A DNA stretch of 64,000 nt from Apodemus sylvaticus (GCF_947179515.1 NC_067495.1:29239004-29303003), one strand, 5' to 3'; positions 1 through 11,510 are shown, counted from the first letter of the stretch. A program made the numbers and translations. The notes: generated by a model from the letters alone, not told the origin.

Positions 1-346
1 GCCTCGCCTGCAGAGCAGGTGAAAGGCTTGGGAGGATGGCGGGCAGAGTTGAGTTCTTTACCTGGCGATGGGGCGGAGCGGGACGGGCTTTGGGGGAGGG
101 GCCCAGGTAGGATTCTGGGTTGTGATTGGTCAGCGCCACGCCTGTCTCCATGTGCCGCGCAGCAGAGGCACAACATTCAAGCCCGGGGGGCGGGGCCGGC
201 GCTCTCTTGGAGGAAGCGGCGGCGCTGCAGCTGCGGGGCGTGGGGGCGGCGGCTTCGGAGGCCGAGGCAGTGGTGGTGGCCCTGGCAGAGACACACCAGC
301 ACCTCGACCGGGGAAGGCACTTGGCTCGGACCCTACAGAAGGCCCT

Positions 347-580
347 ATGGAAGTGGCGGCGGGCGGAGGCTGCGGCGCCGGGCCGCCGTTGCTGCTGAGC
401 GATAGCGAGCAGCAGTGCTACTCTGAGCTCTTCGCGCGCTGTGTGGGCGCTGCAAGTGGGGTCCCCGGACCTGGCCTCCCCGAGGCTACCAGGGTCGCCC
501 CCAGCACTGCCACGGCGGCTGCTGGTCCGGTAGCTGATCTGTTTCGAGCGTCGCAGCTGCCACCGGAGACATTGCACCAG
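347..580 (+). CDS. Reps2: Reps2 coding exon 1 (first 78 codons; RalBP1-associated EH-domain protein 2)
   Basis: The exon encodes the N-terminus of REPS2/POB1, an EH-domain adaptor that binds RalBP1 and takes part in Ral-linked growth-factor receptor endocytosis (known for the family). The visible peptide starts MEVAAGGGCGAGPP, continues LLLSDSEQQCYSELFARC and ends DLFRASQLPPETLHQ. This matches my memory of the human protein closely, except that the human N-terminal alanine run is shorter here. The block SDSEQQCYSELFARC...LFRASQLP is the first part of EH domain 1; the rest of that domain (continuing ITELCG in orthologues) must lie on exon 2, outside the window. The donor CAG|GTATGC follows codon 78, so intron 1 is phase 0. 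ATG 347 is chosen by orthologue similarity; its context (CCTATGG) is moderate. The frame stays open upstream to 68, so an N-terminal extension is not excluded by stops. Confidence 0.9.
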
Positions 581-692
581 GTATGCCTCTGCGCTCTTTT
601 ATCTCTCACCGGTCTGTGGGGGCAGTGTCTATGGGAAGAATGGGGCAACAACGACTATTCCCAGGGATCTGGAGGGCGGTGGCCAGGACGAC

Positions 693-715
693 AAAAAAAA
701 AAAAAGGGGGGGGGG
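693..715 (+). repeat. Homopolymer junction A13-G10
   Basis: Thirteen A are followed directly by ten G, about 110 bases after the exon 1 donor. Homopolymers of this kind are length-variable and sequencing-prone. Confidence 0.95.
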
Positions 716-1634
716 CTTTGCAGCCGAGGATGGCGGCGACGCCCTTGTCCCCAGGGACATCAGCCTCCTCTGCAGCTCATTTGCTCCTAGCCTAGTGCTT
801 GGCTGTGCTCTTCGTCCCCTGAGAAAGTCTGACACCCCTATCATTTCTGGAGGTTCTACAGTCTCCTAGACCCAAAGTTTGCCCTGTTCTGAAAGTGATG
901 TTTGTTTTGGCTGCTGTCTGCTTTAACCTCTGTTCCTTGCTCCTGCCCCTCCCTTTATTGACTACACTCTTGGGGTGCCTTGCTGGGATTTGAACTTGAA
1001 GGGTGTGTACATGTGTGTCTGTAGGCTCTGGGCCTACAACTACATGTTATCCTTTCTTTATACTTGGGATATGTACATATCTGCTACATATATTTGTTCA
1101 CTAACATATTTCTGATTATTAGTATAGAACTGGAAAACCTTAATGCCCAGTTGTAGAACAGGGGACCCAGGGCTACAAGACAAGAACATTGATCGAGTCC
1201 AAAGTAAGTTCCCCATTTGGGTCCAGGGGTGGATTCAGAAGTCTACAGCTGTAGTTTCCCATCTTATTGTCACTTGACTTTGACATGGAGTTACGAAACA
1301 AAGGGTGTCATAGCTTCTGTCTGCCCCATACCTGGAAAGGAGGAGGAATGATTCACAGCAGGTGCTGTTTTGGTTTTGTGCTTTCCTTGAAGCTTGGAGA
1401 AAGATTGCTTGGTAAGCCTTTTGTCCGTTGTTTGATGTTACCAGCAGTAAATGGAGGAGAATATTGTTAATATCAAGCCCTAAATATGAACCTTGACTTA
1501 AAAAGCAATAGTGTGAAAGTTATTAACAACAATTGAATATTTACAGTGATGAGCAAATGCTTTAAAATGTAGTTCCTAGGGGTACTGAAGGGTTTATGGC
1601 TCCCGTGCCCTATCTTTCTTTGCCTTTGTGAAGT
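716..1634. other. Intronic DNA without recognised feature
   Basis: I see no gene, clear SINE or tandem repeat. Base composition returns to intron-like values. Short open frames here have no recognisable motif. Confidence 0.6.

Positions 1635-1709
<75 letters not shown>
1635..1709 (+). repeat. (TTTC)n microsatellite
   Basis: About 75 bases of nearly perfect TTTC units. The minus-strand open frame rich in KERK is only this repeat translated. Confidence 0.97.
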
Positions 1710-2680
1710 GGCACTCAAAGACTGTTTTCTACTGCTGGAGCATACATACATGCTCATATGTTTATGAGCACCATTTTAGCCACTTGGTTCACATTTTCTA
1801 AATGAGGCTTGCTGAACATGATTAGTATTCATAGAATTTAGCAGGGCTGTTTGTTCCTGTAGAATTCCGTGATAAGAAGATAGTTCTGCCACAGTTGCTA
1901 AGCAGTTGAGTTGCACAGGGTGATAAGGAAGTCGGTGTTCTGAAACAGACTAGCTATTGCAAGGACCTCAGGGTACTGCTGAGCATAATACATTTATTAA
2001 AGTGTCTGAGGCAAGGCACCAAATAATTGCGCTGTACATCTGGCCGGGATTAATTTGTGGTTAGTAATATATCAAGTGTGATAAGAGAAAGGGGCATATG
2101 AAAATTGGTTAAGGTTTCTCCAGGAATTGGAGAGGGGGCTTTCCTGTGTGATAGCTGATGCTCTCTTGAAGAACATATAATTTCCCAAGAACCTAAGGTA
2201 CAGAGACTTAGATGGGAAAACTGCATGCAAAATATTATTTTAGATATGACCAAAAGGGGCTTTATGTTCCCTTACTACTCAGCCCAGAGAGATAAAACAC
2301 AGCCCCTTTACCATAACAAATTAGAATGATCCATTACTCTGGGTACAGGTAACAATTAACGTTTAAAGTTACCCTGAATTGGGAAGGGTAGTCAAAGTTG
2401 GGATCTAGTGGCCATCAAACTTTCATCCACCACTTTGGTGGTGTGCGTGTGCTCTGTCTGACTGCATTTGTTCTACCTCATTAGTGTATTAGCTATTTTA
2501 AAACAAATGTAGAAAATTTCCCCCTTTCCCTTCTAAACTGAAACCTGCAAGTTCAGTTTTAAGTGGCCCAACAGGTATAACTGCTCAAATCATGGACACA
2601 GTAACCAGACCTGGTAGTTTCTATGGTTAACGGCCAGGTTTTCCTCTTAATAAGCACACGATTCAGATGACTGTAATGTC
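1710..2680. other. Intronic DNA without recognised feature
   Basis: Nothing coding or clearly repetitive was recognised here. Confidence 0.55.
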
Positions 2681-2886
2681 GGACTGGAGATTTCGCACAG
2701 TTGGTAAGAATGCTTGCCTAGCATGCATGGAAGACTGGATTTAGTCCCCATCACTGCACAAAATCAGACATCATGGCACATACCTGTAATCTCAGCACTC
2801 TGGAAGGAGAGGCAGAAGGGTCACAAGTTCTAGGTCACCCTCAGACATTTATGGTCTGTCTGGGAAAATGAGACTTTGTCTTCAAA
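2681..2886 (+). mobile_element. B4 SINE (ID head fused to B1-like tail)
   Basis: An ID/tRNA-like head (ggactggagat...ttggtaagaatgcttgcctagcatgc) is followed by a B1-like part with 'cctgtaatctcagcactctgg' and 'gaggcagaaggg'. The arrangement is that of rodent B4. Confidence 0.75.
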
Positions 2887-3069
2887 ATGATTATTATTAT
2901 CTATGAACTCACAGAGATCCAATTATAGGCCATTCTTAGACATCAATATTGGTTATAAAATATTGTTTAACATCAAGAGAAACCATTAAATCGGGGAAAA
3001 TCCCAATAAGTAATATCTGATCATCAGATAATGGATTAAGGCAAAGAAGCACATCCTGGCTGTGAGAAG

Positions 3070-3286
3070 TAGGTTTATTTTATATTAGATTTATTATTTT
3101 GTACATATAAGAGTTTTTCCTGTGTATGCCTGGTATATGCCAGGGTCATAAAAGGGCATCTGATTCCCTGGGATCTGCAGTTACAAATAGTTGTGAACTG
3201 CAATGCGAATGGTGGGAATTGAACTCTGGTCCTCTGCAGGGGCAGCAAGTGCTCTTAACCACGGAGCCAACTCTTTTGCTCAGTAG
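3070..3286 (-). mobile_element. B3/B2-type SINE, minus strand
   Basis: The plus strand shows the reverse of the B2/B3 core: 'gaattgaactctggtcctctgc', then 'gcaagtgctcttaacca' and 'ggagccaactctt'. The AT-rich tail lies on the left. Confidence 0.75.
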
Positions 3287-3339
3287 GGATGTTTTTAAAA
3301 TCTCTGGACACAATCTCATCTTTGAGAAGTCATTAAAAA

Positions 3340-3466
3340 TTTCAATTTACGGTCCCTTCTGTCTCAAGCTGGCCTCAAACTCTCTATGTAGCAAATGTTG
3401 ACCTTGAATTCCGGTCACTACTGCCCCAGTGATGGGATTACAGATGTGTGCCACCACAAGCCACTT
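3340..3466 (-). mobile_element. B1-related monomer (old), minus strand
   Basis: Reverse B1 words 'caagctggcctcaaactct' and 'gtgatgggattacagatg', then 'tgccaccacaagcca', with many differences from young B1. Confidence 0.6.
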
Positions 3467-3589
3467 ATTTGAAAATGAAAAATATCTTTGAAGAAACTCC
3501 TTAATCATTAAGGAGATCCACAGGTAAAAGGAAACCAACAAAATCCTTATCAGGAAAACTTTTTCCTGTTATGAGATTGTTAGCCAGAA

Positions 3590-4580
3590 CTATTTATTTA
3601 ATTTTTAAATTATTTTCCTTTGTAGATAATATAATTTCTCTGCTTTTTACATTATTTCCCCCCTTCCTTTTCCTACTTTCAAACCCTCACATACACTACT
3701 CCTTGTTCTCACTTAAATTTATGCCCTCTTTTTTTATGCCCTCTTTTTAAATTCATTATTGTTACATGCATATACATATATCTTCCATACACATATCTTC
3801 CTAAATCTAACCCTCTTGGTCTGTATACTGTTACTTGTATGTATATGTGTTCAGGGCTGACCATTTGGTATTAGATAGCCAGTTGGTGTGCTCTTCTCAG
3901 GGGAAAGCTAATTCTTCCACTCTCAGAATCTCTCAGTTGCTGTTGTTCTGTGTATAGCCTTTAGGCCCCAAGGCGCCCCCCCCCTCCCCGTGTTAGCATG
4001 TCTATTTTTGTCTTTGTTCAGCTTGTGTTTGGACAGCCATGTTGTTGAGACTTTCTTGGTGTAGCTTCTGAGAGTCCTAGGAGACACGGTCTCACAGCTA
4101 ACTCCCTGATCCCCTGGCTCTTACAGTCTTCCTACTCCCACTTCTACAGTGATCTCCAAGTGTTAGGCATGAGGATGTTTTGTGGATAGATCCGTTGGGG
4201 CTGGTTTTCACAACTCTGCATTTTGATTGGTTGTGGATTTCTGTAATGGTCTCTTTCTGTTGCAAAGAGAGGTTTCTTTGATGATGGGTGAGAACTATAC
4301 TTATCCATGAGTATAAGGACAAACATTTAGGATGTCGTTAGGCATTATGCTGGTTTAGTAAAGTTGTGGTTGCAGGCTTTCATCTAAGATACATAACTGC
4401 ACTAACCCTGGGTATTTAGCCTGTTAGGTTTCCAGGACCAGGCATGATATCCTTCTTGTTGAGTGCGCCTTAAGTTCAATTAGAGACTTGTTTTGGTTCC
4501 CTCCAAGGTACAAATATCACTACTTTCACCTTTGGGGTTATCGTGTCATGTTGGTTGTTGTTGTGGTTCATAGTTAGCCA
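3590..4580 (-). mobile_element. L1 3' UTR fragment, Lx-like, minus strand
   Basis: The segment holds the characteristic rodent L1 3' UTR text in reverse: 'tctctgcattttga'-like and 'tttctgtaatggtctc' blocks, 'gatgggtgagaactatactt' and 'gtagcttctgagag'. A related copy lies at 6137-7612, which supports the assignment. No open reading frame survives. Confidence 0.6.
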
Positions 4581-4605
4581 GAACTATTCTTTTAGAATGT
4601 AAGTG

Positions 4606-4787
4606 AGAGACTGCACAGCTGTTTCAGCAGGTAAGTTGAGTTCCAGCACCCGTATTGAGTGGCTTATGACTCTCTGTAACTCCAGCTCCATTAGATCTCA
4701 TGTTATTTTTGGCTTCTGTGGGTATTGTATTAATGAGCACCCCCCACATAGACACATAATTTATATTAAAATTAAACCTTTAAAATG
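4606..4787 (+). mobile_element. B3 SINE, 5'-truncated, plus strand
   Basis: Contains 'gagttccagcaccc', 'ggcttatgactctctgtaac' and 'tccagctccattagatct', then an A-rich tail ending 'aaacctttaaaa'. Confidence 0.65.
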
Positions 4788-4849
4788 TAAATGAAACAAT
4801 TTATTACTTTTCATTCTTTAGATCATGTCATTTTATAGCATATATATAT

Positions 4850-4965
4850 ATTTTTTTTTTTTTGAGACACTACTAGTAGCTACCCCTGACTTCCCTTTAG
4901 CTTGTCTCAGCCTCTGGAGCTCTGGAGTTACAATTGTGTGTCACTGTAACACATACTTGAGGGGA
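4850..4965 (-). mobile_element. Old B1 monomer relic, minus strand
   Basis: A T-run and 'tgagacact' are followed by 'cttgtctcagcctctggagct' and 'tggagttacaattgtgtg', a degraded reverse B1. Confidence 0.5.
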
Positions 4966-5024
4966 TGAGAGGGGAATGTACTAAACCACAATGATGTTAT
5001 AATACTGTTTAGAAGTGGTGGGTT

Positions 5025-5175
5025 TTTTTTTTTGTTTCTGTTTTTTGAGACAAGATCTTATGTAGGCTGGGCTCGTCTCAAACTCGCCATGTAGATGAAG
5101 ATAACTTTCAACTCCTAATCCTCCCTCTACTTCCCAGGTTCTGGGGATACAAGCATGTACTACCATGCCAAGTTT
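5025..5175 (-). mobile_element. Old B1 relic, minus strand
   Basis: 'ttttttgagacaagatctt', 'taggctgggctcgtctcaaac' and 'ggggatacaagcatgtacta' follow the order of a reverse B1. Confidence 0.65.
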
Positions 5176-5261
5176 ATCTTTCTAAAAGAGAATAGATGCC
5201 AGCAGATACAGTAAGTACCAGATTCAAGGCAGTGTCTGGTTAGAAGGATATTTGAGTTATG

Positions 5262-5372
5262 GCCCAGTGGGAGGCATGCCTAAAATCCCAGCTCTGGGGA
5301 AGCTGAGGCAGGAAAAAATAGCAAGTTGGAAAACAAATTGGTCTGCATAGTGAGACAATACCTCAGTATGTA
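5262..5372 (+). mobile_element. Old B1-like monomer, plus strand
   Basis: 'ggaggcatgcctaaaatccc', 'agctgaggcagg' and 'tggtctgcatagtgagac' follow the B1 order with strong divergence. A (TA)n run of ~20 bases follows at 5406-5426. Confidence 0.5.
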
Positions 5373-5426
5373 TGACTTTTAAAAATTATTTTCTACTTTT
5401 GTTTTATATATATATATATATATATA

Positions 5427-6042
5427 GTCACTAAAACAAAACATTTTACATGTTATGTTAGTTTAAAATGAGACATTTTATTTTACATAACCTTCTGCAA
5501 CTTGTTTTTCCTCTCATTGTTATATTTTTTTTGGCATTTGTCCTTGTTGACATACGTCCCGTCAGTTCATTTGCTTCCTTTTGAAAACTTTATTACCCAC
5601 GCTGACAGTGAGTCATCATGATATTGTGGAAATCTTTATGCCAAAGGAAAGTAGGTGACCTTCTTGATTTATGTACAATGTCACATGACTAGGGATTGTT
5701 CCAAATACATGAACATCAAAAAATACCCCATTCTATTTACATACAATGTACACTGTCATTTGTGAGTGTGTTCCGGTGGTCTTTTAATCTAACTAGGTTT
5801 ACATGGACTTTCTTTTTTCTGTTAGAGAATATTTTATTAGCTTCTGTAATCAAATCCACACAGATAAGACCTTATATTTTTAATACAGTATATTACCCTT
5901 ACACAAGTGTTAAAAAAAACTAAATTTAACATTTCTAAATCAGTATGGCTGTTAATTTCTGTGCAATGGCAACTCAACATGGCAAACTGGGGTAGTTTTT
6001 CCCAAAGTTGATTAACACAGTTTTCAAAAATTCAAATTCATA

Positions 6043-6044
<2 letters not shown>
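5427..6044. other. Intronic DNA without recognised feature
   Basis: AT-rich sequence; no gene or confident repeat recognised. Confidence 0.5.
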
Positions 6045-6085
<41 letters not shown>

Positions 6086-6098
6086 TTCTCTCCCTCTC

Positions 6099-6136
<38 letters not shown>
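6045..6136 (+). repeat. (TC)n-(CA)n compound microsatellite
   Basis: A TC dinucleotide run with a few interruptions passes into a (CA)n run ending at 6136. Confidence 0.95.
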
Positions 6137-6138
<2 letters not shown>

Positions 6139-7612
6139 CTCTCACTTTGCTCTCACAGCAGCCATTACTTGCCTGTAGTTCTTCATCTAGTAGTAGGGCC
6201 TTGTGGAATTTCTGCCATCCACATTGGAATGTCAATTGTTGTTGTCATTATGTTGGTCTTGTTTATACAATCAAAATCTTGAGATTTCATCAGTGCAGTT
6301 CCCCTCTCATATAGAAGAAAGTCTGTCAGCAGGTGTCCTGATTCTCTTGCTCTCTGTCTGTCTGTCTGTTCATTCATTGGCTCTTCCTCAATTTTCCTTG
6401 AGCTTTAGGTGTAGGAGTTGTGTTACAGTTACACCAAATGGAGCTGGCACCTTGTGGTCATTTACTTTCTGCATTTTGACCAGTTGTGAATTTCTGTAGT
6501 ATATATTCTGTCTTCTTTCATAAGAAGCTGCTTTGCTGAGGTGTGAGAGCTACACATATCTGTAGGCATAGGGGTAAGTATTTAGAATTAGCTAGAAATT
6601 CTATTGGTTTAGGAAAATGGCAGTAGTAGATTGTCCTCTAGGATCTGTGTGGCCTTTCCAGCCATGGACGGTTGTTATACAGTAGCAGACCGGTTCTAGA
6701 CAAGAAACCCTTCTTCATATTGTGCATTCCTTAACTCCAATTAGACAGCTCTTGCCACCAAGATAAAGGTCTGTTATTGGATCATTGGTGAAATCTTGCT
6801 GGTCAGGTTATTGTTGTTGTAGTTCAGAGGCTTTATAGCTGGCTAGGACTATTGATTTTTTTTCCTCCCTTGGCAGCTTCCTAGCACCTTCTGATACTAT
6901 AAAAGCTAGTCCTGGCTTGGGAGGTGAGGCTTTCTGGTCAGCTCCAGCTCTTGTATTCAGCAATGGGAAGAGCAGTGGATTCTACTGTTTAGTGAGTCTC
7001 TTGGATTCCCTTGGCCCACAACTAGAAGAGAGGGTTTTCCTGCCCGATACTGGAGGTTTTAAAGATGGTCTATGGCTCTTGCAGGGAGCACCATCAGTCC
7101 ATGTAATTCAACTCCACCCCGATGTTCTCTCTCTCTGTCTTTGTCTGTCCTTACCTATTTCTTTTTCTGTGTGTTTGTGTGTATCTATATACACATGTAT
7201 CTATATTAAGGTATATATTTTAAGTAAGCTTATAAAATGTTTCCTTATGGTTTTTTGAAAAATATCCTTAGTGTTATTTATCTCTCCTGTCTCCTTTCCC
7301 TCTGTATTACTGTCCTTCTTCCCTCCCTAAAGACTCCCCCCATTTCTCTCTTTTCTCCTTTCATAGCAACTGTGTCCTACTATCCCCCTATATAGAGCTT
7401 CTTCCTACATCCCCTTCCTATTTTTTTTTTTTTTTTGGCTCAGATCTAAAGTTTTGGAGTTAAGATCCACATATAAGAAAGAATACACAACATTTGTCTT
7501 TCTGGGTCTGGGTTACCTCACTTAGTATATAGTACTTTCCAGTTATATCCATTTACCTGAAATTTTTATTTCTTTTTTAACCGCTGAATAAGATTCCATT
7601 GCGTATGCCACC
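6137..7612 (-). mobile_element. L1 3' end (ORF2 C-terminal remnant plus 3' UTR), Lx-like, minus strand
   Basis: On the minus strand the ORF2 tail comes first (reverse of 'ctgaataagattccattg' and 'gggttacctcacttagt', ~7500-7612), then a pyrimidine-rich stretch, then the long 3' UTR down to ~6137 ('attttgaccagttgtgaatt', 'gtgagagctacacatatctg'). It is 5'-truncated and has no usable ORF2 frame. The region carries the same 3' UTR blocks as 3590-4580. Confidence 0.7.
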
Positions 7613-7629
7613 TTTTTAAAAACACAGAA

Positions 7630-7735
7630 GCTTGCTGGTGGTGGTAGTGCATGCTAGTAGGCAAATGCTGAAAAGGATTAGAGGCCGGAGGATTAGGAGT
7701 TTCAGGCCAGCCTGGGCTACATCTTTTCCTTTTTG
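7630..7735 (+). mobile_element. Old B1-like monomer, plus strand
   Basis: 'gctggtggtggtagtgcatg', 'ggattagaggccgg' and 'caggccagcctgggctaca' follow B1 order. Confidence 0.6.
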
Positions 7736-8154
7736 TTCTTTGTTTCTTTTTTTGCTGCACAACCTTTTGCCAAATCGGTGTCAGCAGATACACACCACCC
7801 CAAACAACAACAAAGCCCACAAAATGTCAAAGAAATAGATGCCATAATGTAGTAGTCCTCCTCTTAATCTATCGTTCTGTCTTCAGTCCCCTTCTTCCTA
7901 TTATTGTAAGTCAAGTCTCAGACATATATTTGATAGGTTTTATCTTCAGGAAATGAACGTGGGAGTGGGCAGGTGGAGATTGGGGCATGCAGTGCTTTAA
8001 GATATGGAGGAGAGGTACATACATAATAATAGCCTGTGGTTAAATGCTAAGACTGACAGTGCTTTCCTACATCAAGCTATTGGCTGTGGGGTAATATGGT
8101 GCTTGAGAACTGATTTGTAATAGTCGGGGGACATAGAAGCAGAGAACACTTAAG
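7736..8154. other. Intronic DNA without recognised feature
   Basis: Pyrimidine-rich at first, then ordinary AT-rich DNA. Nothing recognised. Confidence 0.5.
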
Positions 8155-8740
8155 TCAGAATACCACAGAGCTAATTGCACATCCTTGTTTACTGCTGTAC
8201 TGTTCACAATCGCCATGATCTGAGACCAGCCCAGGTGGCCCTCCTACAGATGAATGAACAAAGAACATGTGGTATATATGCACAATGGAATTGTATCTTA
8301 TGTAGCTATAATGAGAAGGGAAATTGTGACATTTGCAGGAAAATGAACGGAACTGGAAATCAGTATGGTGAGAGAAATATGCCAGATTGAGAAAGAAAAT
8401 ACATGAGAAAATACATTTTTTTCTGCAGAATCTAGATTTTTTTGGTGTGTGTGAGAGAGAGGGGGAGGGTTGAGATATGAAACTAGAAAAGAAATCATGA
8501 AAGGGAAGGAAAGGGGATATTAAGGGACTGGGAGTAGTAGAATACATATAATCCGGGGGAACAGGGGCCCATAGGTGGGCAGTGGGCAGTAGCAACAGAG
8601 AGGACATTGGGGAAAGGGGATGAGAAGAACAAAGCACTTTGATATGGATCTATGAAAAGGCAGTAGGGAAGCTTATCACCTTATGGTAGCTTAAAAACTT
8701 AATAAATAGACAAAAAGAGAATACTTGGAGAAAGCAATAG
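8155..8740 (+). mobile_element. L1 ORF2 C-terminal end and 3' UTR, old, plus strand
   Basis: 'gtactgttcacaatcgccat', 'catgtggtatatatgcacaa' and 'tggaattgtatcttatgtag' correspond to the conserved L1 ORF2 tail. A purine-rich 3' UTR follows. The frame is broken by stops. Confidence 0.7.
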
Positions 8741-9704
8741 GGGGATTGAAAAGTAACCAGCTGAAGTCCAGACATAAAAGACAGACAGCTTTGAAAACTG
8801 GCCTAGTTTTACACTCCTGATTTGGGACTGGCCTGCTTTATGGCCATAGGAAATTGGTTTTGAGGTAATCTTGGGTTATGTTGCCAATTATTTGAAACTT
8901 CCATAAGATGGTTTGGTGCCTTTCTAGCTCCTACACCTTCAAATCCTAGTTTTCTATACTCAAGTACCTCATGGTTTCTCCTTATTGAATTCTGTTCTTG
9001 CACAGCCCCTGGACTGAGGCTTCCTGCAGCTGGGACCTCTAGACTTTGGACAGCCCCTGGCACGTGGGAACAGTTGGCTCTCCCTCTGTTGGTAACTGCA
9101 GAATCCATCTGTTACTCTTGATGGAATCGCCACAAATGTTAACACCTTAAGATGGCGCCCATTTACTCTCCCCTAGTTGCCATGAGGTGGGAGTTACTTA
9201 GAGGTTTCTTAAAGCTTCAGTCAGTCAAGGTGTCAGCTGGGCAGCATTGCCTCTGGAGCTTAGAAACTTCACACCCAACCTTCAGTGGCTGTTAGTAGAA
9301 TGCAGTTGCTTGTGCTTTTGGACGTTTATTTATTTCAGTCCTTGCTAGGTAAGGCCCCACCACTGAGCCACATCCTAAGCCTGCTTATGATTTTAGGACT
9401 AAGACCCTGAGCTTCCCAAAAGCACTGACATGGCCTTTTCTTTCTGCAATTTGCAGCACAGCTGTTTGCTTCTTCAAGGCTAGCAGGGGACTGTCTCTCC
9501 AGCCAGTGAGATAAATGATGTCCTGTCACCTTCTATTGGCTAGAAGCAGGCCACAGGTCCTGTTAGTATTCAGGGAAAATGCTAAAGATAGGAAGTGAGA
9601 ATTGTTTGGGGGGATACCTTAAGGTCTTTGTATTATGCCTGCTTTCTATGTTTTGTCTGAAACAGAACACTATTTCTGTGATTAGTTTTTTATTAAGAAA
9701 TAAC
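8741..9704. other. Intronic DNA, mostly unassigned
   Basis: No gene was recognised. A short ID-like reverse piece is possible at 9335-9385 ('accactgagccacatcctaa'). Confidence 0.5.
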
Positions 9705-9842
9705 ATTTTTTTTGAGCCAGGGTTTCCCAGTGTAGCCTAGGCTGGCCTTTGTGGCTTAGGCTCTATTCACATTTATAGTCCTTTCCCCTTAGCTTCCCAA
9801 AAGTTAGGATTTCAGGCATGTTCCAAGATCCTCAGCCTGGCT
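9705..9842 (-). mobile_element. B1 SINE, minus strand
   Basis: 'ttgagccagggtttcccagt', 'gtagcctaggctggcctttg' and 'gatttcaggcatgttcc' are reverse B1. Confidence 0.7.
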
Positions 9843-9957
9843 AGCTTTTTGAGGCTACCTCAAACACAGACACACAAACACACACATACTGTTTAGTAAG
9901 TGATTTAGAATTTATCCTTTCTTAAAAACAAAACAAAACAGCCACCACCCAGAAAAC

Positions 9958-10110
9958 TCTGCCAGGTATAGTGGCACACACCTTTAATTCAAGCACTGAG
10001 GAGGCAGAGGCAGGTGGATCTCTGAGTTAGTGGCTAAGCTGGTCTACGTACTGAGCTCCAGGACAATCAGGACCACACAGAGAAACCCTGTCTCACAAAA
10101 AGAAAGGAAG
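9958..10110 (+). mobile_element. B1 SINE, plus strand
   Basis: 'tagtggcacacacctttaat', 'ggaggcagaggcaggtgg' and 'cacagagaaaccctgtctc' show a nearly full B1 monomer with an A/AAGG tail. Confidence 0.85.
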
Positions 10111-10129
10111 GAAGGTAGGTCGGTTGATT

Positions 10130-10142
10130 CCCCCCCCCCCCC
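10130..10142 (+). repeat. C13 homopolymer
   Basis: Thirteen consecutive C just after the B1 tail. Confidence 0.9.
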
Positions 10143-10344
10143 ACAAGATCTAGTGTAACCCAGGCTGGTAATGAACTCCTCTTGTGAGTACTCCACTGGT
10201 TTTCATGAATAATTATTTTTTATCCTAAGTAGAACTGGCTAGTCCATCTTCCTAGATATTTTCCACTTTACTCTTTCGGTAATTTGTTTTCCCTCTTAAT
10301 TCAAAGGAGGAAGGAAAAGAAGAAAAATATATGTTGCTACTCAG

Positions 10345-10625
10345 AATGTAACTTAGGGGTTGAGTATTTTCCTCATGTGTGAGAGGCAGGTCTGACCTCT
10401 GTAAAAAATTACAAAGCAAAACCCTGGGTCCAATACCAGGATTTTTTCAATTTGTTGAAAATAATACATATTTTGAGACAGTCTTGCTATGTTGTTTTGA
10501 CTGACTGTATGGATCCCTGGTCGCCTGGTACTGTCTCTGTAGCTTAGGTTAGACTCAAAGTTAAGGTAATTCTCCTGCCTCAAAGTCTCAAGGGCTCAGA
10601 TCATAGGTTTGTCCCACTCTGCCTG
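10345..10625 (-). mobile_element. B4-type SINE (ID-like plus B1-like parts), minus strand
   Basis: The ID-like reverse part (10350-10450, 'accctgggtccaataccagg') is followed by a reverse B1 part (10475-10625, 'gagacagtcttgctatgttg', 'ctcctgcctcaaagtctca'). Confidence 0.55.
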
Positions 10626-10744
10626 GTAAGTTCCCATATCTTTATTTTTATTAGCCTCCCCAGCTGAAATTGAGCATTTCTCTATGTATATGGCCAACCT
10701 GTCACAATAACACCACCATCTTTACAGAAATAGGATGTTTAGCT

Positions 10745-10852
10745 ATGTTTTGTGGCTCGCATATTTTACGAGCACTTAGAAGGCTGAGGCAGGGAATGGC
10801 CATGAGTTTGAGAACTGACACAGTTAGACCTTGTCCCACAAAAACAAAAAGA
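10745..10852 (+). mobile_element. Old B1-like monomer, plus strand
   Basis: 'agcacttagaaggctgaggc' and 'gagtttgagaactgacacag' follow B1 order. Confidence 0.55.
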
Positions 10853-11510
10853 TTTTTTTAAGATTTTTTATTAGAGATATATTAAGGATGGATTACTGTA
10901 TATTAGACATTGGCTGTTATTATTCATTGTGGTAAAAATGTTTCTACCATATACTTGGTTTTTATTGTTTTGATGGCTTATATTTCAGTATAGTTTTATA
11001 GTCTTATGTGTTTTATGCCTTTAAAACGTTATTTTAAAAAGTCATCCACAAACCACAATGTGAAAGTATCTGGGGCAAACGTTACAAAAATACTGCTTTT
11101 AAATAATTTTTGTGTGTGTGTTGCAAAAATAGTTAAGAGGCCTTGCTCTGAAGAGTTGCAAGGTGTTAGGAGTAGAAATACCTGTTCTTCCTAATTCATC
11201 TGTGTTCCAGTTGGGACTGAGGTTCTGTAAGGATGCCATGGTCCTCCTGCTTCCAGGTTCTCCTCCAGAAAGCCCAGAGTGGACGCATGCTCAGCTGCCG
11301 CCTCAAATACCTGCCAGCTGCTGCAGTCTCATCTCTGAGTTGTGCTGGTCAGAAGAGTTAGGACAGATTGTGGAGAGCCACTCTGGAGCAGGTGCCAGCT
11401 GCTTGCTGGGCCTATTTTTCTGTACACTCTACGTGAGAGCCCTTAGCTCTGACAAACTCGAAGGCAAATGTCATTCTGAAAGGTTTGACAAATTCAGCTA
11501 TCGTCTATAT
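10853..11510. other. Intronic DNA without recognised feature
   Basis: Contains a 125-codon open frame (11163-11540, plus) with no recognisable motif. It runs into the URR1 repeat and is judged random. Confidence 0.5.

Larger units (their letters stand above)
1..740 (+). promoter_or_regulatory. Reps2: CpG-island promoter and 5' UTR of Reps2
   Basis: The first ~600 bases are very rich in G, C and CpG, unlike the AT-rich DNA that follows. Visible elements are an inverted CCAAT box (ATTGG, 125-129) and GC boxes of Sp1/KLF type at 70-76 (GGGGCGG) and 187-197 (GGGGCGGGGCC). No TATA box is evident, so dispersed initiation is expected. The transcription start cannot be fixed from sequence. The region reaches the left window edge, so upstream promoter parts may be missing. 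CpG density drops after about 720. Confidence 0.75.

Noticed and set aside
1473..1757. 94-codon minus-strand frame rich in KERK
   Set aside because: It is the (TTTC)n microsatellite translated.
8155..8637. 160-codon minus-strand frame
   Set aside because: It is antisense to an L1 ORF2 tail and purine-rich 3' UTR, with no recognisable motif.
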